Below, in pieces: positions 43,235 through 54,534 of a stretch of 64,000 nucleotides of DNA. The notes beneath the pieces were generated by a model that saw only the letters and a list, made by a program, of their open reading frames with translations, was not told where the DNA came from and did no database searches. The stretch comes from Neoceratodus forsteri (lineage: Eukaryota > Chordata > Ceratodontiformes > Ceratodontidae): NCBI GenBank assembly GCA_016271365.2, contig JADMNL010000028.1:53896001-53960000 (forward strand). Reading direction: 5' to 3'. Positions within the stretch are counted from its first letter, which is position 1, and each line of letters starts with the position of its first letter. A program made the translations under genes and the position numbers.

Positions 43235-43341
43235 TTGCAATAGTCATAATATAGCAAGACTTCATGTTGTTTGAAGAAAAAATTACTCACCTTAGTAATA
43301 TTGTTTCTTCTAATGGAGCCTTGCTATATTATGACCTCCCC
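43235..43341. repeat. DIRS copy B internal complementary region
   Basis: Left part (to the words CATGTTGTTTGAA) is complementary to the outer end of the left repeat; the right part (AAATTACTCACCTTAGTAA...TTCTTCTAATGGAG) is complementary to the outer end of the right repeat. Confidence 0.9.
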
Positions 43342-43559
43342 AACCTGCCCTCTCAGAACTTCTACTTTGGGTATGGGGTGGGTAGTCCTCTGTTGGCATT
43401 TATTGATGCCTCTTTCATGTTTGGGTGTTGTGTTTATTTAGTTATTTTATCTTATTTTTCTGGTCCACTGACTTGAGTCTTGGTGTTGGGACCAGGAAAA
43501 GTATTAATATATTAGTGGCCAGTTGGCTAGTGTAGGTTACAGCTTCCACACAGAACCTT

Positions 43560-43774
43560 AGTGAGTTTTGCTCATAAAGATCTGACGGTTTTCGGTTTGA
43601 AACCACCCTAACAGAGCTTCTGAACCGAGCTCGCGCTCTAAGCTCCATGCTTTGCATGGAAGTTAACTCTTTCACCTCTGGAGCAGTTCTAGTGGTGGGA
43701 CAAACTGCAATAGTCATAATATAGCAAGACTCCATTAGAAGAAACAACATTACTAAGGTGAGTCATTTTTTCTT
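43560..43774 (+). repeat. DIRS copy B right inverted terminal repeat
   Basis: Inverse of the left repeat at about 38185-38370, with an extra outer 55-60 bp that matches the right half of the internal complementary region. Confidence 0.85.
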
Positions 43775-46600
43775 TCAGCTCAGCTATAGCTGCTCCATGT
43801 TGCATACTCAATTGATTTCACCTGACTAAGGCTTACACTGAACCTAGCTATGCAGTTCAATCATGCTGTCACATTCTACTTACCTCATTATTACAGCTTC
43901 ATTGCAATGCCTGGCTACACCTGCTTTCAGAGCATTGTGTCTTCTTATTTATATTTATGGCAGTTACAACTAAGTGTACCACGGATGTTGCTTTTATATT
44001 TATTCACTCTGTTATTCTCTGAGGTCAGCTAAAAAGCTCCTGCTGAGGCTGGTAAATTAGCTTAGTATCTGCATGTGGTTCTCGGCCCTTCCATCTATTT
44101 CTTGTTTTTCCTACGGCGGGGACTGGGAAGTGTTTGGGGAGTCATGGCCCCATGTGACTCATTACTTCTGTTGTAAATCCTGCATTCTCCGCCGAAAATC
44201 CTCAGAATATTTGTCACCTTGATTTGGCTTTTGAATGTCTGGCTGGCTTGCCCCACTATTCAGTGCTGTTTCATTGCTGCTACGTTATGCAGACCTACAT
44301 GAAGGTCCAGTTACTTCTCTGTTTACAGACCTATGTACAGGTCCACACTTGCTTATGCAATTGATTGCTCATGCCTCCTGCATCCTCTCAACTTCAGCTT
44401 CTGGGATGTCTGCTGCACTCAATCTGCTTTCGACCTTGCAAGGTCTCAGCACTCACTGCTCATTACGATCAGCACACCATGCTCAATCAGCTTGCCAGCT
44501 TCTCAGTTCTCAATCTAATTCTGAGGCATGCCAGCCATTCTATTCTGGCACAGGGTTTTTGCAGACGACGGTCTCACTCTGCATTTAGTCTGCATCTTGA
44601 GCGTGTCCAACTTGGGGCAGGATCCTTCTCACCTGGCCCATAGCTGGGAATGTCCTTGCCCTGGGCTTGACTTTAGCTGCCTGCTATGTGACAGCAGCTC
44701 CTGGTGTAGAATTTAAGATTAGCAGTCTCCTTTGGCACTTGTGTTCCACTATAATGGTTAGCCATTGACTTTAGTAGTTTCCCTAGCAAGGCACCTTCAC
44801 CACATTCTCCCTATGACTGCCTCTGGTTCACCTGGTTTGAGTTTAGGGTGGGTAGGCCAGGTGAGTGCCTCAGCAGTCGTTGCTCTCCTCCTCCACCTTG
44901 GTTGCACACATCGTTGCAGAGTTTTCTCGCAACCTTCCATGGCATTCCCACTAGAGGGTTTGAGTGAGAGCCTTCCTCCAAATTGGAATATTTTCCACCT
45001 CCCTTTAATTGGGTTTTCTAAATTGCAGCTGCAGAGCCGTCACTAAATAAACTATCCAAAACCTGGAGAGAAGGCGACCTAGGCCTTGGATCCCCAGAGA
45101 TTTGCTCCTCATAGGGGTTGTTTTCTCTCCTCTGTTGCCTCCGGTCATAACTGTTAGTTAGCATAGTAGTGTCTCTTAGTTTCTTTAGGTAGGTTCCGCT
45201 GTTGGATGCAGGTGGAGGATGTCCTGCCGTTCCCTCTCTCCTTAGAGGATCCCCTCACTCTCAACGCAACCATTAGTATCATGCTATGCAAACCTGGGCA
45301 TTTCATTACATTATCCAACTGAGCCTCTCATTATGTTATCAAACTGTCTGTGCTGCTCTACTACTATGTTACAGTTAATGCTCCTATGTCACAATTACTG
45401 CTTGCTCATAAGCTTTGTGTCACCTCATTCTTTGGGATATGATTGTACTACATTTCTTTTGGGGATTCCTAATGTACCTTTAGGGTTGGAACCCTCTCCA
45501 AAGCTTCCTTGCCTTTTGTACCCCTACAGGGTGGTAATTCCTCTGGAATAGAGAGTGCAAATGGCCAAAACCAAACTAACACAGTTGCACAAGCATAACA
45601 CTGTACTGGCTGCACAGTACATTGAATGTCAATTTTTTTGTTTATTTATGTATGATAAAATGCGCATACATTTTTTGGGGGCGCCCAAACCATTCACATT
45701 CCAGGTGGCACAAGATAAGCATTTTTGCCTGCCCATTATTAAACTGTGTTTTTTTTTTTTTATATATGTAGCGACTTGGTTGCTTTAACAATAAGTTACC
45801 CTCCTGGTTGAAAAAGAGATGAAAATTCACAATCATAGAACCCCCTAAGCATTCCCTGCATTAACAGATCTCTGCACTTATTTTTTAAAATCCACCAATA
45901 TATAAGGACCCACAAAAATCTGACAAAGCAGTGAACTAGCCATTGTCATGTCTACTGATTCCTCCCCAGAAAAGCTGTATAAGGGTCTAAAAGACCCTGC
46001 ATGTAAATTTAAAAAAGTGGCTGTTTCATTCTCGTCGCAAACAACCTACCTTTCAGGCAGGCAAGAGTTCCCCTCTCCTGCGTTCCAATGGGAACACACA
46101 TATTACCCATTATGTTGCGATAACCCTTCCCCTTCCTCCTAGCAGCCAAAAAGAAAAAGTAAGTTATATAGAAACAGTTACAGTAAACAGATACTGAGCC
46201 ACACCAGCTCCTTTTTTTAAATTTCCAAAGTGCTTAAAAAGAGAAAACGTGAGCAACCCGTTTTCCTTTCATTTCACAAATATAACCATGAATTTAGCAT
46301 GAATGACATCATATTATTTCAGGAACATTAACTCTCAGAGTGCAACTTCTATATTAAAATAAGAACGGCTTAATTACACATTTGCTAATTCTTATACCAT
46401 ATTAATTCTAGTGCTGTGACTCACGCTGTATGAGTTTTAACTATAAAATTAGAACAGTTTGAAATCACTATGATATTTATAGACCATATACATCATAACA
46501 AAGATCCACACTTGTCAATCTTGAAATCAGACATTAAGCTCCTCCTCCCCTTCCTAGACATATTGAAGAGCCTACCCCCTTTCTGTTCTCTCTACGATAC
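43775..46600. other. No gene recognised
   Basis: The first 1.3 kb is pyrimidine-rich with many short accidental frames; 'acctacatgaaggtccag' and 'acctatgtacaggtccac' (about 44292 and 44329) form a weak local duplication. From 45120 the sequence is ordinary A/T-rich DNA. No terminal repeats, arrays or protein similarity seen. Parts may be the continuation of the element broken by DIRS copy B at 38184. Confidence 0.4.
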
Positions 46601-46604
46601 TTCT

Positions 46605-47433
46605 TCAGCGAACAGACTGTTCTTTAAATAAGACCAGCAGTTTGATTTTTAAAGTCTTCAGTGCATCTTCTGGTGACTCAAAGAACAGGCTGACTCCATC
46701 AATAAGAACTTTAAGTCTGGTGGGTGGGAGTAAGGACACTTTTATGTTATTTTCCCAGAGTTTTTTCCAATGTAAAACAACTTTAATCATGGAAAATTGA
46801 GAGCGATGCTCCCAACATGGTGACCTGCTTTTTTTATGGTCAGCTGACATAATTAAGTCTTCATATTATGATTTGCAGAGCTTCACTATAATGGGTCTGG
46901 GGGGCCCGAACCTGTATTAGCGCTATAGCCTCTGTGTATGCAAATAACTTGTGTATTGATTTTATCAGGGTCAGCATTGAGAAAATCAGCCACCACTTGA
47001 TTTAATGATTCACATAAAGTCTTTTGTGAACCCTTAATTTCTGGGACCCCAATTAAGCGTATGTTCTTCCTATGTGCTCGAGTTTCAAAGTCTGTCAGTT
47101 TATTTTGTGAATCCCTTTGGGACTCTTGTAATACATCCACCTGTTGTTCCAAAGGAGAACCATGTCCTCCAAATCTGAGAATTCATTGATGCTCTTGCAG
47201 TAGGTCTGAGTTTAACTTGTGGTTTTCTTTTAACAAACATGTAAGTATGTTGAACTGGTCTATTTTTCATTCCATCCTCACCATTATTTCAATTTTGGCT
47301 TCTATTTTTTCTAAGTTTTGCAGAAAGACATTGGCCCATCCCTGATTCTAAACCCTCATTTTCAGTATTTTTTTCTGATTTATCAGGCAAAGTAATGCTG
47401 TTCCCCACTTGTTGTTTGAGCCTGGTTTGAGAC
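46605..47433 (-). pseudogene. L1-like LINE ORF1 (coiled coil, RRM, C-terminal domain)
   Basis: The frame 47152-46886 reads a coiled-coil end with SQNKLTDFETRAHRKNIRLI, then GVPE. That E-x-x-x-R(R/K)xN(I/L)R(I/L)xG(I/V)PE layout is the hallmark of L1-type ORF1 (transposase_22 family). The frame 46850-46605 carries the C-terminal domain (KVLIDGVSLFFESPEDAL). A frameshift near 46870 separates them. The N-terminal part continues upstream (47280-47430) and, across the hAT-type insertion, at 48352-48620. The protein would bind L1 RNA as a trimer; this copy is dead. Confidence 0.82.
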
Positions 47434-48343
47434 CAGGGGTTCAGTTAATTTATTTTGTTGTAGAAGTCAAATACTTCCATGAGTCAAAATCTGGGAGTCA
47501 TTCCATTTTTTTGAAGTCAAAATACTTCCCAGATCCCACAATTTTAGAGAGCAACTTCCTGGTCCTTTTGACTTTCATGCATAAATTACTCCTTCTTGCA
47601 TTGATTCTGGAATTGTATTTCATTACTGCATGCTGCAGTTAATCTTTGCATTCTGAGGTGCTAAAAACTGCAGGGTGTACCAGAGCTTCTATAGCAAGCC
47701 TGGTTTTGCTCTGGACCCAGGGTTGTACTGCTGACATCACTATAGGGCAAAGTCAATTTAACAAAAGAAACTAACAAGGCATTTAGATTTTGGCATAATT
47801 CATTGCTTGGGTAAGGAGGAACACAGTATGTATGCAGAGTAGTGGTAGTTTTCCCTTGCAACACTGCTGCAACTGCACGGTACTGCACAGTGTGAGTCAC
47901 TCCTCTGCCCGATAGTGATGTCATCAGGAGATAGCAACCCAGCAGCTGAACAACAAAGGCAAGTGCTGCAGGGCTCAAAACAAATCCAAATTATGAAAGG
48001 CAGAGTAAATCTTGACCAGAAATAACAAATGCATACACTCACTCTGGTCTAGTACTGCATATAATGACTACAGGCTAACATTTTTGGACCATCAGGAAAG
48101 TTGTTCTTTAAAGCCAGTTTTCTAAGAAGGAACAATTTTTGCATGTTAATACAAATAGTGGCAAAATATAATTTATTTTAGAAAATGTCATAATTTCTTA
48201 ACTTCTATACCTTCAGTTTTGGAAGTCATCCAATTTTGATTTTTACGTTTGGATGTCAATGACTTCTTCCCTCTTTATTTTGGAAGTTTTTGCCTTATTT
48301 TTGGGAGTTAAATACTCCCAAAATGGAGTTAACTGAAGCCTTG
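47434..48343. mobile_element. hAT-type non-autonomous DNA transposon, 910 bp
   Basis: The element is bounded by identical 8-bp direct repeats TTTGAGAC (47426-47433 and 48344-48351). The ends are inverted: CAGGGGTTCAGTTAA on the left and CAAGGCTTCAGTTAA (reverse complement of the right end), 13 of 15 matching. Both the 8-bp duplication and the CAGGG-type end are typical of the hAT superfamily. Sub-terminal direct words such as 'gaagtcaaatacttcc' recur in inverse orientation on the right. No transposase ORF. It interrupts the L1-like fragment. Confidence 0.85.
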
Positions 48344-48351
48344 TTTGAGAC

Positions 48352-48620
48352 TCATCTGTCTCCATATAATGTAGTTTTTTGGAGCAGTTACATTTAACAT
48401 AGTGCCCAAATAATTAAAATTAACAGTACCTGAAATGGGTGTTTATTCCAAATCTGCAGATGAAATATGGTCCTCAGCTCGAGGGCTGTTGTTGGCATCT
48501 TGCAGCATTTCTTTAATAGGAGCTGACCCCCTTCCAGGTGAAGCAGGCATTTCTAACACACCTTTGGGAACAGGATTCATTTCAGGCAGGGCAACACTCG
48601 CTGTTACTCCTCCAGGTCTG
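48352..48620 (-). pseudogene. L1-like LINE ORF1 N-terminal/5' region, displaced
   Basis: Continuation of the L1-like copy on the other side of the hAT-type element. The sequence up to the target duplication joins smoothly with 47425 when the insertion is removed. Only weak coding signal (short frames with Gly/Pro-rich residues). Confidence 0.45.
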
Positions 48621-48640
48621 TCTGTCTGTCTGTCTGTCTG

Positions 48641-48697
<57 letters not shown>

Positions 48698-48740
48698 TTT
48701 CTTTCCTTCCTCCTCCCTCCCTCCTTCCTTCCTTCCTGTG
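48616..48740 (+). repeat. Compound microsatellite (CTGT)n(CTTT)n(CCTT)n
   Basis: Seven or so CTGT units, about 17 CTTT units, then C/T-rich CCTT and CCTCC units. The long open frames over it (Leu/Ser/Phe or Lys/Glu/Arg runs) are artefacts of the tetranucleotide. Confidence 0.95.
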
Positions 48741-49139
48741 TTCCATCGTAACCTCCAGTTTTCTTTTACCTAAGCAATGTTTCATCATTTTGAAGAAAAA
48801 ATTGGGTCTGCCAAGATGTTTTAGTTGCTAGACTTTGCCTTTTCTGTATTAGTTGGTGAAGACAATGTCCTTCTTGTTGAGAAAAGTTCAGTTGGGTAGG
48901 GTTTGATTTATGTTTATTAGCTTTCAGATAGATTGTGTTGCCCCTTTGGTACCTGAATGGCAGTGTATGGAGGCTGAGAAATGGAAATAGCAACAGTACA
49001 GTACTTTGAGCACAAACTGGAACCATAGTCAGATTACATGCAGAAAAAGTTAGATCTGATTCGACAATATAAGCTCTCATATGTTTATTTTCCAAACAAG
49101 ACACTGTGCATACATACATTTGTTGCGGAGATTTCATGT

Positions 49140-49590
49140 GGTGCAGTTTACGTTTTGCGGAGAGTGTTTTGCATTGTAGTAGTGGCTTGAAATTTATAGG
49201 GTAGCTAGCCTTACTGCCATGGACTTACTTTTCAGTTGTTAGGTTTGTTAAATGTAAACAGGTGCAGAATTCTGCCACTCTGATGAATGAAAATCTCAAA
49301 CTTTAAAATGTCATATCTCGGACACGGTTTGTTCTTTTAAATTGAAATTTGGAGGGTGTTGAGGGGATGTCCTGTACATGTGAATTATGGTATTTAGGTG
49401 TTAGAAATTTAATTTGCTGTAGAGATATTGCATGACACATTTTACATTTTGCGTATAATGTTTTTCATTTTGGTAGTGGCGTCACATTTATAGGGTACCT
49501 AGCCTTACTGCCATGGAGGTAATTTTCAGTGGCTAGGTGTCTGACATGTAAACAGGTGTGGAATTATGCCACTCTGATGAATGAAACTTT
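49140..49590 (+). repeat. Diverged direct duplication, ~295-bp offset
   Basis: 'ttatagggtagctagccttactgccatgga' at 49195 recurs as 'ttatagggtacctagccttactgccatgga' at 49491, and 'ccactctgatgaatgaaa' recurs at 49276 and 49570. The segment between is also alike. Two units, perhaps of an older tandem array. Confidence 0.8.
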
Positions 49591-49751
49591 GTTTTATTTT
49601 GAGTGGTGGGACCATGGGGCCCAAAGGGCATACACTCCCAACCATATGTGCTCCAGCAATACATATGATATTCAATACTTGTACTGTTATGTTAGGCAAA
49701 CTTGCAACTTTCTACTTTTCTATCCTTTCTCAAAAGCAAGGAAACTCTATT

Positions 49752-50104
49752 CAAAAACTTTGTTAATGCATCATTTAAGCGTTAAAACACAAAAGTAAGG
49801 AAATTAGACCTTTAGGGTTGCTCCTCCTCTTGTGTACCCTCCACCATCCAGAGTTGACAGACGACAGAGTGTGTCATTGGGGTTGTGAGGCCTAAATGTC
49901 ACCCCATTCTTCTTTACTGTGGCTTGTGAATATCATTACACATGGAATGGGGTGACATTTAGGCCTCACAACCCCAATGGCACACCACGTCATCTGTCAA
50001 TCTCGGGAGGATGGGGGTACATGGGGGGAAGGGGCAACCCTAAAGGTCTCATTTCCTTACTTTCTGTGTTTTAACCCTAAATGATGTATTAATGAAGTTT
50101 TTTG
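49752..50104. mobile_element. Fold-back element, ~160-bp arms
   Basis: Left arm 49752-49910 and right arm 49943-50104 are reverse complements with few mismatches, separated by a loop of about 32 bp. The inner 45 bases ('ggggtgacatttaggcctcacaaccccaatg') pair perfectly. It looks like a MITE or other fold-back DNA element. A transcript would form a long hairpin. An (AT)n microsatellite starts just beyond the right arm at 50111. No transposase and no target duplication is clear. Confidence 0.85.
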
Positions 50105-50108
50105 CATA

Positions 50109-50110
<2 letters not shown>

Positions 50111-50147
<37 letters not shown>
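50111..50147. repeat. (AT)n microsatellite
   Basis: About 18 uninterrupted AT units directly after the fold-back element. TA-rich targets are common insertion sites and also expand after insertion. Confidence 0.95.
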
Positions 50148-50149
<2 letters not shown>

Positions 50150-50189
50150 TTTGTCTTTTTAGTAGTTTCAAAACTTTGAAAGCATTGTT

Positions 50190-50392
50190 GTTAATAATGC
50201 ATTTAGTTGTTTAACCAGGGTAGCACACTAAGCTGAAAGCTTTTCTACAGGTGCAACCTGGGAGCACAGGAAGTTAAGTGACTTGCTCAGGGTCACACAG
50301 TATGCAAGTAGAAACTGTGGGATTCAAACCCAGGTCTGGTCTGCTGGATGTCACCAGATTTGCAGCTCAGAGCCTTAAACCACTGTGCTATA
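50190..50392 (-). mobile_element. tRNA-derived SINE (family S1)
   Basis: On the minus strand it has the head 'atagcacagtggtttaagg' (A box) and 'gggtttgaatccc' (B box), then the core with 'gtgaccctgagcaagtcacttaac'. It ends at 'ttagtgtgctaccctggttaaacaa'. The arrangement, including a 'GTGTGACCCTGAGCAAGTCA' stretch, is shared with the wide class of MIR/CORE-like SINEs. Poly(A) is not seen. Confidence 0.75.
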
Positions 50393-50399
50393 CAGAAAT

Positions 50400-51005
50400 A
50401 CATTTAGAATACATTTTTTAATTCTCTTTACAGTTAAACATGCAGTTTCATGTGAGGGCACATTTTTGGGGGGGGTTCAAATTATTTTAATCATGGGCAC
50501 AGTACTTGGTAAACACAGACATCTGATGATAAAGTGTATTTTTTCTTTAAGGTTTGAGAAGTATGTATTATATATGTGTGGCAGTGTTGTAAATGGGACT
50601 GGGGAATGAATAATGGTTAAGTGCCTAGAATTTTTGTTTAATATAATTGAGTTTATATGTGGCAAGTAGGTAGGGGATAGTGTTTAGAATGTGGCAGTAG
50701 GACAGATGTGTTAGGATAAATATATGCTGTCTTGCAAATAAGAAAAAATTGTAAGGGATACATTTTGCAAAACAGTGATATATATCATAGGGGTTTCTTT
50801 CATATATTGTTGGAAGAAATAGCTATGGCTCATTTTGTACTATCAGTAAAAGGAGAGAAGAAAACACTGAACAAGAAAACAATTGGTGATTTTAAAAGCT
50901 ATTTTGATCAGAGCTGGCATTAAAAAAAAATCTCAACTGTATTTTTTATTTTATTTTATCAGGGACACTAGAAACGGGATGTTGACACATCAGTGAGCAC
51001 TAATG
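50400..51005. other. No gene recognised
   Basis: A/T-rich sequence with short chance frames and a poly(A)-type run near 50921. No repeat structure visible. Confidence 0.4.
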
Positions 51006-51007
51006 CG

Positions 51008-51470
51008 GTGTCAGCATGGCTCAGTTGGTAGTACATCCACCTCTGGACCAGAAGGTTGTGAGTTCTCGTCCCACACCAAGATTGGACTTGCACCTAAAAA
51101 TCGCTGGCATCCGAGTGCAGTATTGGGGGTGCTGTACTGCTGGGGTGTGCCATCCTTTGGATGAGATGTTTAACCAAGGTTCCTTCTGCCCATCCTGGTG
51201 TTGTCCTGGTGGGTGCCGAGGTGGAAGTAAAAGAACCCAGGGCAGTCTTTGCAAAGAGAAGGGAACATTCCCAGTGTCCTGGCCAACATTCCCCTTCCCA
51301 TAAACTGGTTTATGCAATTATCCAGGCTGTGTGGGGGTGATGATGTGTGATATGGCCACCACCACACATTCAGTCACTTCACTACCAGTCTAGCATTGCT
51401 TGTAAAGCACTTTGGGATACACTGTGTATGAAAAGCGCTATATAAATGCTGATTCTTCTTCTTCTAATGC
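51008..51470 (+). mobile_element. tRNA-derived SINE (family S2), ~460 bp
   Basis: The head has TGGCTCAGTTGGTAG (A box) and GTTGTGAGTTC (B box). The body words 'gctggcatccgagtgcagta', 'tggatgagatgtttaacc' and 'aagagaagggaacattcccagtgtcctggcc' resemble SINEs known from fishes, sharks and amphibians. The tail 'taaagcactttgggata...aaaagcgctatataaatgc' is the type borrowed from L2/CR1-group LINEs, followed by (TTC)n at about 51455. Family S2 is distinct from S1. The unit is nearly full length. Confidence 0.85.
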
Positions 51471-52135
51471 CATTTGTCTGTGTTAGGGAAGTTGTGGGTG
51501 GAGTTGTCTTGCACATGTTAAAATATACCAGCTGCAATTAACAACTACTTGTAGAAGCAAAAGGCTGGGTGTTTTGTGTTCCTACTTTCTTTTCACAGCT
51601 ATTATAGACTGAGCCAGGAAAAAGGTAAGACTGAACAGATCAGAGCTGACATTAAAAAATGTGATGTTCCTAAGGTCTGTTGCATGCACTATGCTTTCAT
51701 TTTCATGGGAGGGGGTATGAGGTGGATCTATCATGTTGGTACAACTGACTATCAGAGCTGCCATCCCCGTGGATATGCCATTTATCACTCATCTAAAATA
51801 TCACAAATGTAGTTTCACATTTTTACTATGAGGGAACCAAGAAAATGAACCAGTATGGTTGACAGATACATTGATTGACACCTGTGAATGAGTGGGGAGG
51901 GGAGTTTGTTCTAACATTCCTGGTGGGTTTATACTCCCTGGAACCTGCTATTCAGGTTTTTTTTTATTGCATCTTGTCCCAGGCAATCTTCCCAGAATGC
52001 AGTTTGCTCTATTGTTTAAAAGCTTCGGATGGAGGCTAGTGTCTTGTTACATTGTCTTTTGTTTCAAATAAACCACAGACATCATGGCAGCCAAAGGAGA
52101 CACACTTTGAGTCTTAGAGTATATACAACATAATT
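51471..52135. other. No gene recognised
   Basis: No array or ORF of note. 'tttcaaataaaccacagacatcatggcagcc' near 52060 resembles a polyadenylation-type 3' end or LTR R/U5 word but has no partner here. Confidence 0.35.
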
Positions 52136-52149
52136 AATAAGCATTCATA

Positions 52150-52483
52150 TGCATAATCTTTCCATTCATGTTATTGCTAGACATACTGTAGCTAGCTTGG
52201 CTTGAGGAAGGGTTAACTTGATCAGGACCCCTTAACAATTGAAATGTATATGCAGCAAATAAGTCCAGATGCTCTAACTTACCTACAACTCTTAAGTGTC
52301 ACAGTTTGCATTTTCTTCTTGAAATGGCTACTTTTGCATTTATGTTTATTTTAAAATATTTAATATTCTGACCATGTGGTTATGTCATGGACCATAACTG
52401 ATCTCCAGCCTTAACCCCCCACCTCAACTTGCATAGAAGATAGTGCTTGTAGACAAATCTAATCATTTTGCCGCTGTGGTCTG

Positions 52484-52514
<31 letters not shown>

Positions 52515-53729
52515 TTTGATTCAGTTGCTTGTGTCTTGCATAGAAAACAGTGCTTGTAGACAAATCTAATCATTTTGCAGTTGTGTTCTGCTCTGTGTGT
52601 GAGAGTGTGTGTGCGTGTGTGTTCCTCTGAGGCTGTTCTTGCAACCTAGGAAAGGTAGAAATGGTGAGGTATCTCCTCCCTATTCCTGGATGTAAATTCA
52701 CTACGCCCTGGGAACACCTGCCTGCTGAATAAGGAAGGGTTGCAGGAACCCAGGGAATGATTGGGGGGGAGGGGCAAATGGGCATCAGAATGGAAAGGGA
52801 TTTTGGGGTAATCATATTGGATGACCTAAAGGTGGCTAAACAATGTACCAAAGCTGTGAGGAGAGCCAGTGGAATGCTGTGGTGTACAGGGACAGGTATT
52901 ACCTGCAGAAGGAAGGAGGTGGTGATGCCACTGTGTAGATCACTGGTGAGGCCTCATTTGGAATATGATGTCCAGTTCTGGAAGCTTCATTTCCATCATG
53001 CAACTTTAAATCACAAATGGGCTAAATTGTTCTGTTTTAGAGTTCTGTCCTTTTCCCCGATTCTCCCACTGGTTAGCCTTATGGAACGCAACCAGAACAT
53101 ATCTTGTCTAGCATGATGATTTCACCTACACATGCTGCTTCTCTGTCTACAGCACTGTCTTTTTAAAATGTTAACTTCTTGTCAAAAATATGGCATAATT
53201 TTTCCTTCCATGTTATTGCTAGACATACTGCAGCTAGCCTGGCTTGAGGAAGGGTGAACATGGTCAGTACCCCTTAGCAATTAAGATGCATATGCAGCAA
53301 ATAAGTCCAGATGCACTAACTTACCCTACAACTGTTGTGTCACAGTCTGCATTTTCTTCTTGAAATGGTTACTTTTGCATGTATGTTTATTTTAAAATAT
53401 TTAATATTCTGACCACGTGGTTATGTCATGGACCATAACTAATCTCCAACCTTAACCCCCATGCTCCAACTTGCATAAAAGATAGTGCTTGTAGACAAAT
53501 CTAATAATTTTGCCACTGTGTTCTGGTATGTGTGTGTGTGTGTGTGTGTGTGCTTTGATTCAGTTGCTTGTGTCTTGCATAGAAAACAGTGCTTGTAGAC
53601 AATCTAATCAAATTTTGCCGCTGTGTTCTGGTGTGTGTGTGTGTGTGTGTGTGCTTTGATTCAATTGCTTGTGTCTTGCATGGAAAACAGATCTTGTAGA
53701 TAGTCTAATCATTTCGCAGCTGTGTTCTG

Positions 53730-53764
<35 letters not shown>

Positions 53765-53790
53765 CCTCTGAAGCTGTTCTTGCAACCTAG
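52150..53790 (+). repeat. Duplicated segment with ~110-bp GT-containing units
   Basis: 52160-52640 and 53200-53790 are direct copies, starting 'ccattcatgttattgctagacatactg' and 'ccttccatgttattgctagacatactg'. Inside, units of about 110 bp read 'cttgcatagaaaacagtgcttgtagacaaatctaatcattttgc' followed by a (GT)n run. The first copy has two units; the second has three. (GT)n runs lie at 52486, 53530, 53631 and 53730. A CR1 fragment is inserted between the copies. Confidence 0.8.
52760..53000 (+). pseudogene. CR1 LINE ORF2 C-terminal fragment
   Basis: The frame 52757-53116 reads MERDFGVIILDDLKVAKQC, then RRASGMLW and [13 protein letters not shown], the last conserved blocks of CR1 ORF2. The flanking DNA is the duplicated segment. 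The 3' UTR is missing. Confidence 0.8.
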
Positions 53791-53879
53791 GAAAGGTACT
53801 TCCTCAGACATAGCAGCAGAACATTGCATAGCAAATATAAAATGTCAATAAGCAGGTCATGCAACAGATGTGCTGAGCA

Positions 53880-54485
53880 GTTACTGAAGCAAGAAATGTA
53901 CAGCTGTCATTTTTTACATCATGTTCAAAATGTGTTTTGCACCTGTGGTGCCAAATGTCACAGATCGCTGTTCAAAATCTCCTTTCGGCTAATGAACTGA
54001 TCGTATCACTGTTCATGTGGTGGGGTCACAAAAAGCCCATACTGAAAACTTGTAGTGAAAATACCAAGAAACGCCCAGGGCATTAGGGTTTCTGACCATT
54101 ACACCCTGCACTTAGGGACTGACAGGCATCAGGGGAGTGACTTGGGATTGTCAACAGTAATGCTCACGCCATTCTACCCCTATCCCCACCCTGCAGCTAG
54201 TGACAGGTATGGAGGTGTGCCTTTGACTCTTCAGCCCCAAAGTTCACTCCATTCTCTTATACTGTACCCATTTCAGCATATTTCCTTATGGAATGGGTTG
54301 AGTGTAAAGTCTGAAAACCCCAAGGCACACTTTGACTCTTATCTGTGTCTGCAGGGTAGGGTGAGGTGAAATGGCATGAGCGTTACGGGCACTGACCCAA
54401 AGACACACCCCAATGACTGTCTATGTCTGCGGGGGTGGGGCGGAGTTGGCTTCACTTCAATACTTCACTGCCATTCCTATTCTGC

Positions 54486-54490
<5 letters not shown>
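53880..54490 (+). mobile_element. Array element, partial copy (short-unit end)
   Basis: 53895-54060 matches the last ~295-bp unit of the complete element (read in inverse at 28990-29150), and 54080-54450 matches its CCCTGCAG array. The order is that of the complete copy's minus strand. The copy ends at a (CT)n tract near 54490; the ATGTTTGCTTGC word is not seen at this end. Confidence 0.7.
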
Positions 54491-54519
<29 letters not shown>

Positions 54520-54530
54520 GTCTATATGTC
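54482..54530 (+). repeat. (CTGT)n(CT)n microsatellite
   Basis: A few CTGT units followed by about twelve CT units at the end of the array element copy. Confidence 0.85.
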
Positions 54531-54534
54531 TATG

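Larger units (their letters stand above)
38185..43774 (+). mobile_element. DIRS retrotransposon copy B, nearly complete
   Basis: Same structure and length (5.59 kb) as copy A: left inverted repeat about 38185-38370, right inverted repeat about 43560-43774, and internal complementary region 43235-43341. The left repeat, internal region and right repeat all share the TGCAATAGTCATAATATAG word, unlike copy A. The left end follows 'attatttgtg' and the right end precedes 'tcagctcag'; no target duplication. Several single-base indels break every ORF. Confidence 0.93.

Noticed and set aside
48435..48831. Frames with long Phe/Leu/Ser or Lys/Glu/Arg runs
   Set aside because: They are translations of the (CTTT)n microsatellite.
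53608..53851. Thr-His or Cys-Val repeat peptides
   Set aside because: They are translations of (GT)n microsatellites.
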